A stretch of DNA of 48,241 bases from Duganella phyllosphaerae (GTDB lineage: Bacteria; Pseudomonadota; Gammaproteobacteria; Burkholderiales; Burkholderiaceae_D): NCBI RefSeq assembly GCF_001758785.1, contig NZ_LROM01000052.1:1-48241 (forward strand). Reading direction: 5' to 3'. The first letter of the stretch is position 1. Every line of letters starts with the position of its first letter. Below are positions 1 through 8,335 of the stretch, piece after piece. The notes below the pieces were generated by a model that saw only the letters and a list, made by a program, of their open reading frames with translations, did not search any database and had not been told where the DNA came from. Made by a program: the position numbers and the translations under genes.

Positions 1-869
1 GTCTTCACACCAACTTCGCTTCGCTGTCCGCACAAAACTCGATCGGCAACACCCAATCGAAGCTGTCGACCTCGATGACCCGCCTGAGCACCGGCTTCCG
101 TGTCAACTCGGCCATGGACGACGCTGCCGGACTGCAGATCGCCACCCGTCTGAAAGCCCAGACCAGCGGCATGTCCGTTGCCATGAGCAACACCCAGAAT
201 TCCACCTCGATGCTGCAGACCGCCGAAGGCGCGTTCAACGAAGTGACCAATATGCTGGTGCGCATGAAAGACCTGGCCACCCAGGCTGCCGATGCATCGT
301 CGAGCGCCGACGACAAGACCGCCATGCAGGCTGAATACAATGCACTGGGCCAGGAACTGTACAACGTAATGACCAACACCACGTTCGGCGGCTCCAAGCT
401 GCTGGGCAAAGGCAGCGCGGCGGCCGACGGCACGCTGTCGGCCTCGATGACGTTCCAGATCGGCGCCAGCTCGAGCGAAACCATGAGCTTCAACGTCTCG
501 ACCAACCTGAGCTCGCTGAACTCGTCGCTGGCCGCGCTGACGAAGAACTTCTCGAGCGCAGGCTCGACTGGCGCAACCGAGTTGACTTCGACCGCCAACA
601 GCAGCATCGGCCTGCTGGCCACCGCGATCAACGACGTCAGCACCATCCGTTCGGCACTGGGCGCCGCTGCCAACCGCCTCGACCACGTCAACAACAATCT
701 GTCGAACATCGCCACCAACACCAAGGCTGCGACCGGCCGCATCATGGACACCGACTTCGCCACCGAAAGCTCGAACATGACTGCCTCGCAAATGTTGCTG
801 CAGGCCGGCACGGCCATGCTCAAGCAAAGCAACAGCATGTCCTCGATGGTCATGTCGTTGCTGCAATAA
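1..869 (+). CDS. fliC: flagellin, copy 1 (5' end cut by window edge)
   Basis: Filament subunit exported by the flagellar type III apparatus. The window starts inside codon 3. By comparison with the next copy only the start codon, codon 2 and one base are missing, so the full protein would be 291 aa. The conserved N-terminal D0/D1 helices include SMTRLSTGFRVNSAMDDAAG. The C-terminal D1/D0 helices end in LLQAGTAMLKQSNSMSSMV. Both shells are nearly identical to the two downstream copies; the short central part (about residues 155-205) varies. A flagellin of about 290 aa has only a small outer domain, typical of lateral-type and simple flagellins. A hairpin terminator follows directly. Confidence 0.95.
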   Translation, partial: LHTNFASLSAQNSIGNTQSKLSTSMTRLSTGFRVNSAMDDAAGLQIATRLKAQTSGMSVAMSNTQNSTSMLQTAEGAFNEVTNMLVRMKDLATQAADASSSADDKTAMQAEYNALGQELYNVMTNTTFGGSKLLGKGSAAADGTLSASMTFQIGASSSETMSFNVSTNLSSLNSSLAALTKNFSSAGSTGATELTSTANSSIGLLATAINDVSTIRSALGAAANRLDHVNNNLSNIATNTKAATGRIMDTDFATESSNMTASQMLLQAGTAMLKQSNSMSSMVMSLLQ

Positions 870-904
870 TTTATCCTGTTCGCCAGCGAACCGAAAGATC
901 AAAA

Positions 905-934
905 AGCCAACCGCTGCGGCGGTTGGCTTTTTTT
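905..934 (+). terminator. intrinsic terminator after flagellin copy 1
   Basis: A 10-bp perfect stem (AGCCAACCGC, 905-914, with its complement 919-928) around a TGCG loop, followed by a run of seven T (928-934). It lies 36 bases after the stop codon, so copy 1 is probably transcribed as its own unit. Confidence 0.9.
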
Positions 935-940
935 CGTCTT

Positions 941-1052
941 TTTAATTTATTTCCGCGTGGAATTTAATAACCGCAGCTTGATGGTCGTCTTGTACTGGTA
1001 AGAGCGCAGTTGCTGACGCTCCGAATCGACCCCACCCTTTAGGAGCTGTACC
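941..1052 (+). promoter_or_regulatory. conserved promoter/leader region of flagellin copy 2
   Basis: Holds a T/A-rich block with the interrupted palindrome TTCC-GCGT-GGAA (951-962), then TTTAATAA, then GGTCGTCTTGTACTGGTAAG (983-1002), then a Shine-Dalgarno TAGGAG. The same blocks occur upstream of flagellin copy 3 at the same distances: 31 bases from the palindrome to the conserved 21-base block, and 102 bases from the palindrome to the ATG. I see no clear enteric-type sigma-28 box or sigma-54 box. The first block is a plausible promoter for the local FliA, and the second a transcribed leader element. Both roles are inferred. Confidence 0.55.
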
Positions 1053-1928
1053 ATGCTGAGTCTTCACACCAACTTCGCTTCGCTGTCCGCACAAAACTCG
1101 ATCGGCAACACCCAGTCGAAACTGTCTACCTCGATGACCCGCCTGAGCACCGGCTTCCGCGTCAATTCGGCGATGGATGATGCTGCCGGCCTGCAGATCG
1201 CTACCCGCCTGAAAGCCCAAACCAGCGGCATGGCCGTGGCAATGAGCAACACCCAGAATTCCACCTCGATGCTGCAAACGGCTGAAGGCGCATTCAGCGA
1301 AGTCACCAACATGCTGGTGCGCATGAAGGACCTGGCCACCCAGGCTGCCGATGCGTCGTCGAGCGCAGACGACAAGACCGCGATGCAGGCTGAATACAAC
1401 GCACTGGGCCAGGAACTGTACAACGTAATGACCAACACCACGTTCGGCGGCTCCAAGCTGCTGGGCAAAGGTAGTGCCGCAACCGACGGCACGCTGTCGA
1501 CGTCGATGACGTTCCAGATCGGCGCGAGCTCGAGCGAAACCATGAGCTTCAACGTCTCGACCAACCTGAGCTCGCTGAACACCTCGCTGTCGAACCTGAG
1601 CACCAACTTCCGTTCGGGCGGCTCGACCATAGCGACCGAACTGACCTCGAGTGCCAATGCCACCATCGGCACCCTGACCACCGCCATCAACGACGTCAGC
1701 ACCATCCGTTCGGCACTGGGCGCCGCTGCCAACCGCCTCGACCACGTCAACAACAACCTGTCGAACATCGCCACCAACACCAAGGCTGCGACGGGCCGCA
1801 TCATGGACACCGACTTCGCCACTGAAAGCTCGAACATGACCGCCTCGCAGATGCTGCTGCAAGCCGGTACCGCGATGCTCAAGCAGAGCAACAGCATGTC
1901 CTCGATGGTCATGTCGCTGCTGCAATAA
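1053..1928 (+). CDS. fliC: flagellin, copy 2
   Basis: Complete 291-aa flagellin. The start ATG is preceded by TAGGAG at good spacing, and the protein opens MLSLHTNFASLSAQNSIG. The N-terminal 140 or so residues and the last 90 are almost identical to copy 1, also at DNA level. The centre (about residues 175-205) differs. There is no cysteine, as is usual for exported flagellar axial proteins. It has its own conserved leader and its own terminator, so the three copies could be expressed independently. Which copy dominates the filament cannot be told from sequence. Confidence 0.97.
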   Translation: MLSLHTNFASLSAQNSIGNTQSKLSTSMTRLSTGFRVNSAMDDAAGLQIATRLKAQTSGMAVAMSNTQNSTSMLQTAEGAFSEVTNMLVRMKDLATQAADASSSADDKTAMQAEYNALGQELYNVMTNTTFGGSKLLGKGSAATDGTLSTSMTFQIGASSSETMSFNVSTNLSSLNTSLSNLSTNFRSGGSTIATELTSSANATIGTLTTAINDVSTIRSALGAAANRLDHVNNNLSNIATNTKAATGRIMDTDFATESSNMTASQMLLQAGTAMLKQSNSMSSMVMSLLQ

Positions 1929-1945
1929 ACTAGTTGTCGCACTCC

Positions 1946-1982
1946 AAAAAACCCAACCGTTGAGACGGTTGGGTTTTTTTTC
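1946..1982 (+). terminator. intrinsic terminator after flagellin copy 2
   Basis: A stem ACCCAACCGT (1951-1960) with ACGGTTGGGT (1965-1974), a TGAG loop and a T run to 1981. Flanking A and T runs could extend the stem, which may let it work in both directions. It is close in sequence to the terminator of copy 1, as expected of a duplicated gene-plus-terminator unit. Confidence 0.9.
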
Positions 1983-2011
1983 GTCCGCACGTCCGTTTTT
2001 TTGCATGTATT

Positions 2012-2123
2012 TTCATTTTATTTCCACATGGAACTTAATAAGCAGTTGTCGTTGGTCGTCTTGTACTGGTAAGGGCGCACCGATACGCGCTCCTCACCGA
2101 TTACATTCTTTAGGAAACGTACC
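2012..2123 (+). promoter_or_regulatory. conserved promoter/leader region of flagellin copy 3
   Basis: Matches the region upstream of copy 2: T-rich tract, interrupted palindrome TTCC-ACAT-GGAA (2022-2033), CTTAATAA, the conserved leader block GGTCGTCTTGTACTGGTAAG (2054-2073), then TAGGAA before the ATG. The bases between the blocks have diverged, whereas block sequence and spacing have not. That suggests selection on the blocks and not just recent duplication. Confidence 0.55.
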
Positions 2124-3002
2124 ATGCTGAGTCTCCACACCAACTTCGCTTCGCTGTCCGCGCAAAATTCGATCGGCAACACCCAGTCGAACCTGTCGAC
2201 CTCGATGACCCGCCTGAGCACCGGCTTCCGCGTCAACTCGGCAATGGATGACGCGGCAGGCCTGCAGATCGCCACCCGTCTGAAAGCCCAGACCAGTGGC
2301 ATGACCGTGGCAATGAGCAACACCCAGAACAGCACCTCGATGTTGCAGACCGCCGAAGGCGCCTTCAACGAAGTGACCAACATGCTGGTCCGCATGAAAG
2401 ACCTGGCCACCCAGGCTGCCGATGCCTCGTCGAGCACCGACGACCGCAAAGCCATGCAAGCCGAATACGATGCGCTCGGCACCGAACTGTACAACGTGAT
2501 GACCAACACCACGTTCGGCGGCACCAAGCTGCTGGGCAATGGCACCGGCGCCACCGGCACCCTGTCGTCGTCGATGACGTTCCAGATCGGCGCCAGCTCG
2601 ACCGAAAAAATGACCTTCGACGTCACCAGCAACCTGACCTCGCTGAACGCCAAGCTGACCGGCCTGTCGTCGAATTTCGCTGCCACGTCGATCACCAACG
2701 CTGCCGAGCTGACCACCGGCACCGCCGCCAACGGCGCCATCGACAAGCTGGAAAAAGCCATCAATGACGTCAGCACCATCCGTTCGGCCCTGGGCGCTAC
2801 CGCCAACCGCCTGGACCACGTCAACAGCAACCTGTCGAACATTGCGACCAACACCAAGGCTGCCACCGGCCGCATCATGGACACCGACTTCGCCACCGAA
2901 AGCTCGAACATGACCGCCTCGCAAATGCTGCTGCAAGCGGGCACCGCCATGCTCAAGCAAAGCAACAGCATGTCCTCTATGGTCATGTCCCTGCTGCAAT
3001 AA
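2124..3002 (+). CDS. fliC: flagellin, copy 3
   Basis: Complete 292-aa flagellin with the same D0/D1 shells as copies 1 and 2. It is the most diverged in the second half of D1 and the centre (about residues 115-210), where it reads for example TEKMTFDVTSNLTSLNAKLTG. Start ATG is preceded by TAGGAA. The last copy of the tandem series, it is followed by a weaker terminator and then a FliK-like gene. Confidence 0.97.
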   Translation: MLSLHTNFASLSAQNSIGNTQSNLSTSMTRLSTGFRVNSAMDDAAGLQIATRLKAQTSGMTVAMSNTQNSTSMLQTAEGAFNEVTNMLVRMKDLATQAADASSSTDDRKAMQAEYDALGTELYNVMTNTTFGGTKLLGNGTGATGTLSSSMTFQIGASSTEKMTFDVTSNLTSLNAKLTGLSSNFAATSITNAAELTTGTAANGAIDKLEKAINDVSTIRSALGATANRLDHVNSNLSNIATNTKAATGRIMDTDFATESSNMTASQMLLQAGTAMLKQSNSMSSMVMSLLQ

Positions 3003-3047
3003 TAGGTATAATGCAACGGCCCCTGCGCGGGCCGGCGCAGCAAGGAG

Positions 3048-3079
3048 GCCAGCCGGAACGATTCGGTTGGCTTTTTTTT
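3048..3079 (+). terminator. intrinsic terminator after flagellin copy 3
   Basis: An 8-bp stem GCCAGCCG (3048-3055) with CGGTTGGC (3064-3071), including one G-T pair, an 8-base loop and eight T (3072-3079). It ends 35 bases before the next start codon. Confidence 0.75.
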
Positions 3080-3114
3080 AGTGTTGTTAAATCTAGATAA
3101 CCAGAGCGACTCCG

Positions 3115-4029
3115 ATGGTAGATCGTATCGGCGCCACGGCGCGATCCGTCAGCATTCCCGACCGGCATACCCAGCCAGGTCCGGTCGTGCGTGGCCCTCT
3201 CGACTCCACCAGCCGTTTCCCGGTGCCCACCCTGCCGCCGGCCGTGCCCCTCGCCAGCGGGGCCATCCTCGACGGGCCGGAGGCGCCGCCCTCCCAGCCC
3301 GGGCTGCAGGCGATGGCGATGGCCGAAGCGCTGCTTGACGGTGCCGACACGCTGCTGTCGTCAGCCATGCGTCCCAACCAGCTCTTTGCCCGCCAGCTTA
3401 CTTCGCATCCACCCGACGCCGCCATGATGGCCGCGTCGTGGCAGGTCATGGTGCGCGCCTACGGTCAGCAGCGCGCCGCCTGGCTCGAACAATCGAAGGG
3501 CCAGCATGTGCCAGCGAGCCTGTTCATGGCCGACCACAATCCGTCGGCCGTGCGCGAAGGCCGGCCCGGCCTGCCGCTGGTCACTGAAATGGAGCCATGG
3601 CGCTTTGCCGTGTTTGCTTGGGGCACGGAGCGCCTGGTATTGAAAGTGGTGGTTCGGGAAGATGAGGAAGCGGACCGCCGGCAACGCCGGCGCGCGCGCG
3701 TGGCCTTGCGTCTCGAATTGATGTTGCAAGGCCTGGGCCGGGTGGTGATCCAGGTGGAGCCCACCAGCGCCAAGGGCCTGCTGATGGAGGTGGGGGCAGC
3801 GCACACCTCCGCCATGCAATACATGCGCGAAGCGCTGCCGCAACTGGCGGCGCTCGTCAACCGCTACGGCCTGACCGTGGTGCGCTGCCACTTGCGCCGC
3901 ACGATACCGGCCAGCGGCCCGGAACTCGACCCCACACCGGCGCACACCGCCCTGCTGACGGCGCCGCTGTTCAAGGCCATGGCCGACATCGCCGTCCTGC
4001 TCTCTCAGCCCCAGCCAGCGCAAGTTTAG
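3115..4029 (+). CDS. FliK-like (flagellar hook-length control C-domain-like) protein
   Basis: A 304-aa protein that I do not recognise as a named gene. The N-terminal half is proline- and alanine-rich and probably unstructured. Residues about 185-260 read like the C-terminal Flg_hook domain of FliK: a hydrophobic pattern with LELMLQGLGRVVIQVE, then a helix (MQYMREALPQLAALVNRYGL) and a closing strand. A separate, more typical fliK lies at 18993. This gene is convergent with flhA and their ends overlap by 4 bases. A role in export switching or hook-length control is inferred only from this similarity and from its place between flagellin and export genes. The start has a weak ribosome site. Confidence 0.55.
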   Translation: MVDRIGATARSVSIPDRHTQPGPVVRGPLDSTSRFPVPTLPPAVPLASGAILDGPEAPPSQPGLQAMAMAEALLDGADTLLSSAMRPNQLFARQLTSHPPDAAMMAASWQVMVRAYGQQRAAWLEQSKGQHVPASLFMADHNPSAVREGRPGLPLVTEMEPWRFAVFAWGTERLVLKVVVREDEEADRRQRRRARVALRLELMLQGLGRVVIQVEPTSAKGLLMEVGAAHTSAMQYMREALPQLAALVNRYGLTVVRCHLRRTIPASGPELDPTPAHTALLTAPLFKAMADIAVLLSQPQPAQV

Positions 4030-6113
4030 CCGACCGTGCCGATGATGCTCACTTCGCGGTTCTCGGGAATTTCGTTGTACGACAGGACGTGCAGGCCGGG
4101 CGCAAACAGGCGCGCATAACGGGCCAGCAGCGGACGGATCTGCGGCAGCACCAGCAGCAGTGGCGGCGTCGCCTGTTGCTTCATTTGCTCGCGCGCCACC
4201 GGCATGTTCACTTGCAGCTGGGCGAGCAGGTTGGGGTCGATCGGGTAGTTGTCGAGGACCACCTTGCCGCCCTGGCGGGCCTGGTTCAGTGAACCGAGCA
4301 GCATGTTTTCCAGGTCGCCGCCCAGGTTAAATGCCTGCATTTCCGTGCGCTGGCCAAACAGCGAAGTGACGATCTGGCGCCGCAGCGCGCAGCGCACTTC
4401 GGCTGCCAGCAAGATCGGATCCTTGGTCGTCTCCGAGCTGTCCACCAGGGTGGTAGCGATCGGCACGATATCCTTCAGCGAGACGTTTTCCGCCAGCAGC
4501 ACCCGAAACACGCGCAACAACTGCGTGTGCGTGAGCGACTTGTCCAGCGTGCTGGCCAGCTTGGGCGAAAGCGCGGTCAGGCGTTCGAGCATGGCCGGCA
4601 CGTCCTCGTGTCGGAACAGTTCCGGCAAGTATTCACGGATCAGCTTGGACAGATGGGTGGCAATCGCGCTCGACGTTTCCACCACCTGGTAGCCGAGCCC
4701 CAGCGCGTTGGCCTTTTCGCTGGTCTCGATCCAAGTCACTGGCATGCCGTAAGCCGGCTCGATGCCGGGGATGCCATCGATGCTGCCGTACACGTTGGGC
4801 GACGGGATCGCCATCAGCCGGTCGGCAAATACCTCCGCTTGCGCGACCACGCTGCCCGACAGGATGACGGCGTACTGCGATGGCTTCATGCCGAGATCGT
4901 CGCGCACAGAGATCGGCGGCAGCAACAAGCCCATCGCTTCGGACACGCTCTGGCGGACCCCGCGCACGCGCTTGACCAGCGGCTCGCCGTGCGACTTGTC
5001 GATCAGGGATACCAGCTTGTAGCCAAGCGCTACTTGCAGCGGCTGCGTGGCCGGCAGGCTGTTCCAGTCCAGTTCGGGCGCGCCGTCCTCGCGCAGCGCC
5101 CTTTCGATAGCCTCGATGTGGGTGTTGTCGGGCGCCTTGACGCGCTGCCCCAGCTTCCACCCCACGTACGCCAGTACCAGCGCAAACGGCATGAACATCT
5201 GCCACGGCATGCCCGGCACCAGGGCCAGGATAAACATCATGCCGGCGGCGCTGAACATCACCTGCGGCGACGTCAGCACCTGGTTGCCCACCTGCTGCTC
5301 AAAGTCACCGGTGTCCGAGATACGGGTCACCAGGATGGCGGAGGCGGCCGACAGCAGCAACGCAGGGATTTGCGCGACCAGGCCGTCACCGATGGTCAGC
5401 AGCGCGTATTGTTTGAACGCATCGCCGAACGACATGTCCTGCATGATGGCGCCGATAGCCACACCGCCCACCATGTTGATGATCAGAATCAGAATGCTGG
5501 CCACGGCATCGCCGCGCACGAACTTGGAGGCGCCATCCATGGCGCCGTAGAAATCGGCTTCGGCCGCCACGTCCTTGCGGCGTACTTGCGCTTGTTCCTG
5601 ATTGATCAGGCCGGCATTGAGGTCGGCGTCGATTGCCATCTGTTTGCCGGGCAGCGCGTCCAGGGTAAACCGTGCCGATACTTCCGAGATCCGTTCGGCA
5701 CCCTTGGTCACCACCATGAAGTTAATGATCATCAGGATCACGAACACCACGATACCGACCACGTAGTTGCCACCGATGACCACATGGCCGAACGCCTCGA
5801 TCACCGCACCGGCCGCATCGGTGCCCTCGTGGCCGTGCAGCAGCACCACCCGGGTGGACGCCACGTTCAAGGTCAGCCGCAGCATGGTGGTGGCCAGAAT
5901 CACGGTCGGGAACACCGAGAAGTCGAGCGGCCGCTTGGCCGACACCGATACCATGATGACGATCAGGGCCAGCACGATGTTGAACGTAAACATCACGTCC
6001 AGCAGGAATGGCGGCAACGGCAGGATGATCATCGCCAGGATCGCCAGCAGGAACGCCGGCGTGGCGAACTTGTGGCGCCGCGCTTCCGTAATCAGCGCTT
6101 TAAAGAAATTCAT
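4026..6113 (-). CDS. flhA: flagellar export gate protein FlhA
   Basis: Inner-membrane component of the flagellar type III export gate, 695 aa. The N-terminal half is membrane-embedded (for example FLLAILAMIILPLPPFLLDV), with the conserved FHIPEP-family loop around RISEVSARFTLDALPGKQMA. The C-terminal half is the cytoplasmic domain that docks chaperone-substrate complexes. It is last in the minus-strand fliM-to-flhA operon; its ATG overlaps the flhB stop by 4 bases, indicating coupled translation. Length is normal for the family. Confidence 0.98.
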   Translation of the reverse strand: MNFFKALITEARRHKFATPAFLLAILAMIILPLPPFLLDVMFTFNIVLALIVIMVSVSAKRPLDFSVFPTVILATTMLRLTLNVASTRVVLLHGHEGTDAAGAVIEAFGHVVIGGNYVVGIVVFVILMIINFMVVTKGAERISEVSARFTLDALPGKQMAIDADLNAGLINQEQAQVRRKDVAAEADFYGAMDGASKFVRGDAVASILILIINMVGGVAIGAIMQDMSFGDAFKQYALLTIGDGLVAQIPALLLSAASAILVTRISDTGDFEQQVGNQVLTSPQVMFSAAGMMFILALVPGMPWQMFMPFALVLAYVGWKLGQRVKAPDNTHIEAIERALREDGAPELDWNSLPATQPLQVALGYKLVSLIDKSHGEPLVKRVRGVRQSVSEAMGLLLPPISVRDDLGMKPSQYAVILSGSVVAQAEVFADRLMAIPSPNVYGSIDGIPGIEPAYGMPVTWIETSEKANALGLGYQVVETSSAIATHLSKLIREYLPELFRHEDVPAMLERLTALSPKLASTLDKSLTHTQLLRVFRVLLAENVSLKDIVPIATTLVDSSETTKDPILLAAEVRCALRRQIVTSLFGQRTEMQAFNLGGDLENMLLGSLNQARQGGKVVLDNYPIDPNLLAQLQVNMPVAREQMKQQATPPLLLVLPQIRPLLARYARLFAPGLHVLSYNEIPENREVSIIGTVG

Positions 6114-7249
6114 GACTGCTTAACCTCGCTCATGGATGTGGGTACTGCAACTTCGGTAGGAGCCAATGGCCGGGCGTTGCGGCGACCGCTGTGGAATGCG
6201 CGCAACTGCAGCACGTAATTGAGCACCTGCGAGACCGCCTGGTACAGCTGCACCGGGATCTGCTGGTTGACCTGGCTGGTGTTGTAGATGGCGCGCGCCA
6301 GCGGCGGCAATTCCATCACTTCGATCTCGAATTCTTTGGCCAGTTGGCGGATGTACAGCGCCATCTCGTCGACGCCCTTGGCCACAACGAACGGTGCCTC
6401 GGCACGGTCATGGTCGTATTTCAGCGCTACCGCGTAATGCTCGGGGTTGACGATGACGACATCGGCCGTGGGTACCGTCTTGCGGGCGCTGCCGCGTGCC
6501 AGTGCGCGCTGCAGCTGGCGGATGCGCCCTTTCACTTCCGGACGTCCCTCGCTGGTCTTGTGTTCTTCCTTCTGGTCGTGCTTGCTCATGCGCTGGTTCT
6601 TGGCGAAGAAATACGCCTGCGCCGGCACGTCGACCAGGGCAAAGATCACGAACACGGCAACGAGCGACATCAGGCCGTCGAGCATCAGGCTGGCGCCCGC
6701 CGTAATCGCCTGCCCCATCGGCATCAGCTGCAGGCCGGTGTACGACGCGGTGGTAGCGCGCGTGATGTGGATCAGGACCGCGATGAGCACGCCTGCCTTG
6801 GCGATCGACACCAGCAACTCGAACGCATGTTTGCCGCCAAATAATCGGCCCAGGTTGGCTGCTGGACTCATGCGCGACAACTTGGGGGCCCAATTCTTGG
6901 TCGAGACTACCCACCCACCCGGAATCATGGCGCCCATCATGATGCACAGCGAGACCACAAACAGCGGCAGCACCATCTTGATGAACAGCAGCACCGAGGT
7001 GAGGAACAGCGTGGACATGGTGTTGTCGATCGCTCCCTCGCTGTCGAACGGCGCGAACGCCTGGTGGAAAATCTCGTTAATGTCGGTCATATAGCTCGGC
7101 AGCAGGTACACAAACAGCTTCAGACTGACCAGGATGCCTATCGCAGTGGCCAGGTCACGCGAGCGCACCACCTGCCCTTCGTCACGCGATTTCTTGATTT
7201 TCTGTTGTGACGCCTTTTCGGTTTTGTCACCGGTGCTCTGGTCAGCCAT
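6110..7249 (-). CDS. flhB: flagellar export switch protein FlhB, NPEH variant
   Basis: Export-gate protein that switches substrate class from rod/hook to filament; 379 aa with four membrane segments in the N-terminal half and a cytoplasmic C-domain. The autocleavage site, normally Asn-Pro-Thr-His, reads NPEH here at residues 268-271, the standard place. Asn and Pro, which carry the cleavage chemistry, are kept. The N terminus has the usual GDKTEKASQQKIKKSRDEGQ. Its start overlaps the end of fliR, and its stop overlaps the flhA start. Confidence 0.98.
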   Translation of the reverse strand: MADQSTGDKTEKASQQKIKKSRDEGQVVRSRDLATAIGILVSLKLFVYLLPSYMTDINEIFHQAFAPFDSEGAIDNTMSTLFLTSVLLFIKMVLPLFVVSLCIMMGAMIPGGWVVSTKNWAPKLSRMSPAANLGRLFGGKHAFELLVSIAKAGVLIAVLIHITRATTASYTGLQLMPMGQAITAGASLMLDGLMSLVAVFVIFALVDVPAQAYFFAKNQRMSKHDQKEEHKTSEGRPEVKGRIRQLQRALARGSARKTVPTADVVIVNPEHYAVALKYDHDRAEAPFVVAKGVDEMALYIRQLAKEFEIEVMELPPLARAIYNTSQVNQQIPVQLYQAVSQVLNYVLQLRAFHSGRRNARPLAPTEVAVPTSMSEVKQS

Positions 7250-8042
7250 GTCTGCTCGCCTGCATCTGCTGGCGTATCATTTCCAGCACCTGGTTGGTCA
7301 TGCTTACATAGTGTTCTGGAATGAATCGGACCAACTCGGCCAGCATCATCAGGCCGAAGATCGTGATCACCGCAAAGCCCAGCGAAAACAGGTTCAGACT
7401 CGGCGCCACCCGGTTGAGAAAGCCGAAACCGAGCTGTACCACGATGGTAGAAAACACTACCGGCAAGGCCAGCAGCATGGCCGCTGAAAAGATCCAGGCG
7501 ACGTTGTAGGCCACTGTATTGAGCAGCAGCGGCGAGTAGCCGTGGCCCAGCGGCCAGGCCTGAAAACTCTGGCCCAGGATGTTGGTGAGCACGAGGTGGC
7601 CGTCGATGGCAAAGAAGATGATGATGGCCAGCGTGGACAGCAGCGCCGACACCACGTCCGACGACTGGCCGTTGAGCGGATCGTTCATGACCGCCATCGA
7701 CAGGCCCATCTGCGACGTCACCACGTAGCCGAGCACGCCGATAACCGACATTGCAAAGTGAAACGCCAGTCCCAGCACAAAGCCGATGATGGCCTGCTCG
7801 ATGGTGGCGACCACGCCATGCATGGAAAACGGATCGATCGGTGCCACCTGCCCCCCGACTCCGCCAGTAAGCGGCAGCATGACAATCGACAGCACCAGCG
7901 CAAGCAGGATGCGTACCGTCACCGGCGTGACCACCTCGCCCAGCACCGGCGCACCGATGAACATGGCGAGGATGCGGCAGAACGGCCACCAGATGGCGGT
8001 GAGCATGGGCAGCAGATTGGCCAGGACCGGTTCCATGCGCAA
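7242..8042 (-). CDS. fliR: flagellar export protein FliR
   Basis: Polytopic inner-membrane protein of the export gate, 266 aa, forming the FliP-FliQ-FliR core. Several hydrophobic segments run through the protein, for example IGFVLGLAFHFAMSVIGVLG. It follows fliQ with 3 bases between stop and start, and overlaps the flhB start by 8 bases. Confidence 0.96.
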   Translation of the reverse strand: MRMEPVLANLLPMLTAIWWPFCRILAMFIGAPVLGEVVTPVTVRILLALVLSIVMLPLTGGVGGQVAPIDPFSMHGVVATIEQAIIGFVLGLAFHFAMSVIGVLGYVVTSQMGLSMAVMNDPLNGQSSDVVSALLSTLAIIIFFAIDGHLVLTNILGQSFQAWPLGHGYSPLLLNTVAYNVAWIFSAAMLLALPVVFSTIVVQLGFGFLNRVAPSLNLFSLGFAVITIFGLMMLAELVRFIPEHYVSMTNQVLEMIRQQMQASRHG

Positions 8043-8045
8043 CAG

Positions 8046-8318
8046 CTAGCCGACCAGGGTGGCTGCGCGGGTGAAGATCGAGACGCAGTAATCCATCAGG
8101 TAGCCCGACATCCAGCGTCCCATCAGGATCACCGCCAGCAGGGTCACCAGCAGCTTGGGTAGAAAGCTCAGCGTCTGTTCGTTGATCTGGGTGGCGGCCT
8201 GGAACAGCGCTACCAGAAGCCCCACGACCAGGCCGGGGACGACCAGCATTACCACCAGCAGCATTACCATGTGCAGCGATTCGGCCACCAGGTCGACGGC
8301 GATTTCAGGAGTCAGCAC
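8046..8318 (-). CDS. fliQ: flagellar export protein FliQ
   Basis: Small two-helix inner-membrane subunit of the export gate, 90 aa, the usual family size. The two hydrophobic helices lie at about residues 15-40 (LHMVMLLVVMLVVPGLVVGL) and 50-75. The motif VALFQAATQINEQTLSFLPK between them is the family signature. It lies between fliP and fliR. Confidence 0.97.
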   Translation of the reverse strand: MLTPEIAVDLVAESLHMVMLLVVMLVVPGLVVGLLVALFQAATQINEQTLSFLPKLLVTLLAVILMGRWMSGYLMDYCVSIFTRAATLVG

Positions 8319-8335
8319 GAGTTATCCCTTCGGCG

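Noticed and set aside
2029..2044. sigma-54 promoter before flagellin copy 3 (GG-N10-GC)
   Set aside because: The GC is CC in the matching leader of copy 2, although the surrounding block is conserved.
942..3043. Long minus-strand open frames across the flagellins (up to 354 aa)
   Set aside because: They mirror the GC-biased codons of the flagellins, repeat in each copy, and cross the terminators; no ribosome sites or domains.
4527..6218. 563-aa plus-strand frame across flhA
   Set aside because: Very rich in His, Arg and Gln, antisense to a clear flhA; a composition shadow.
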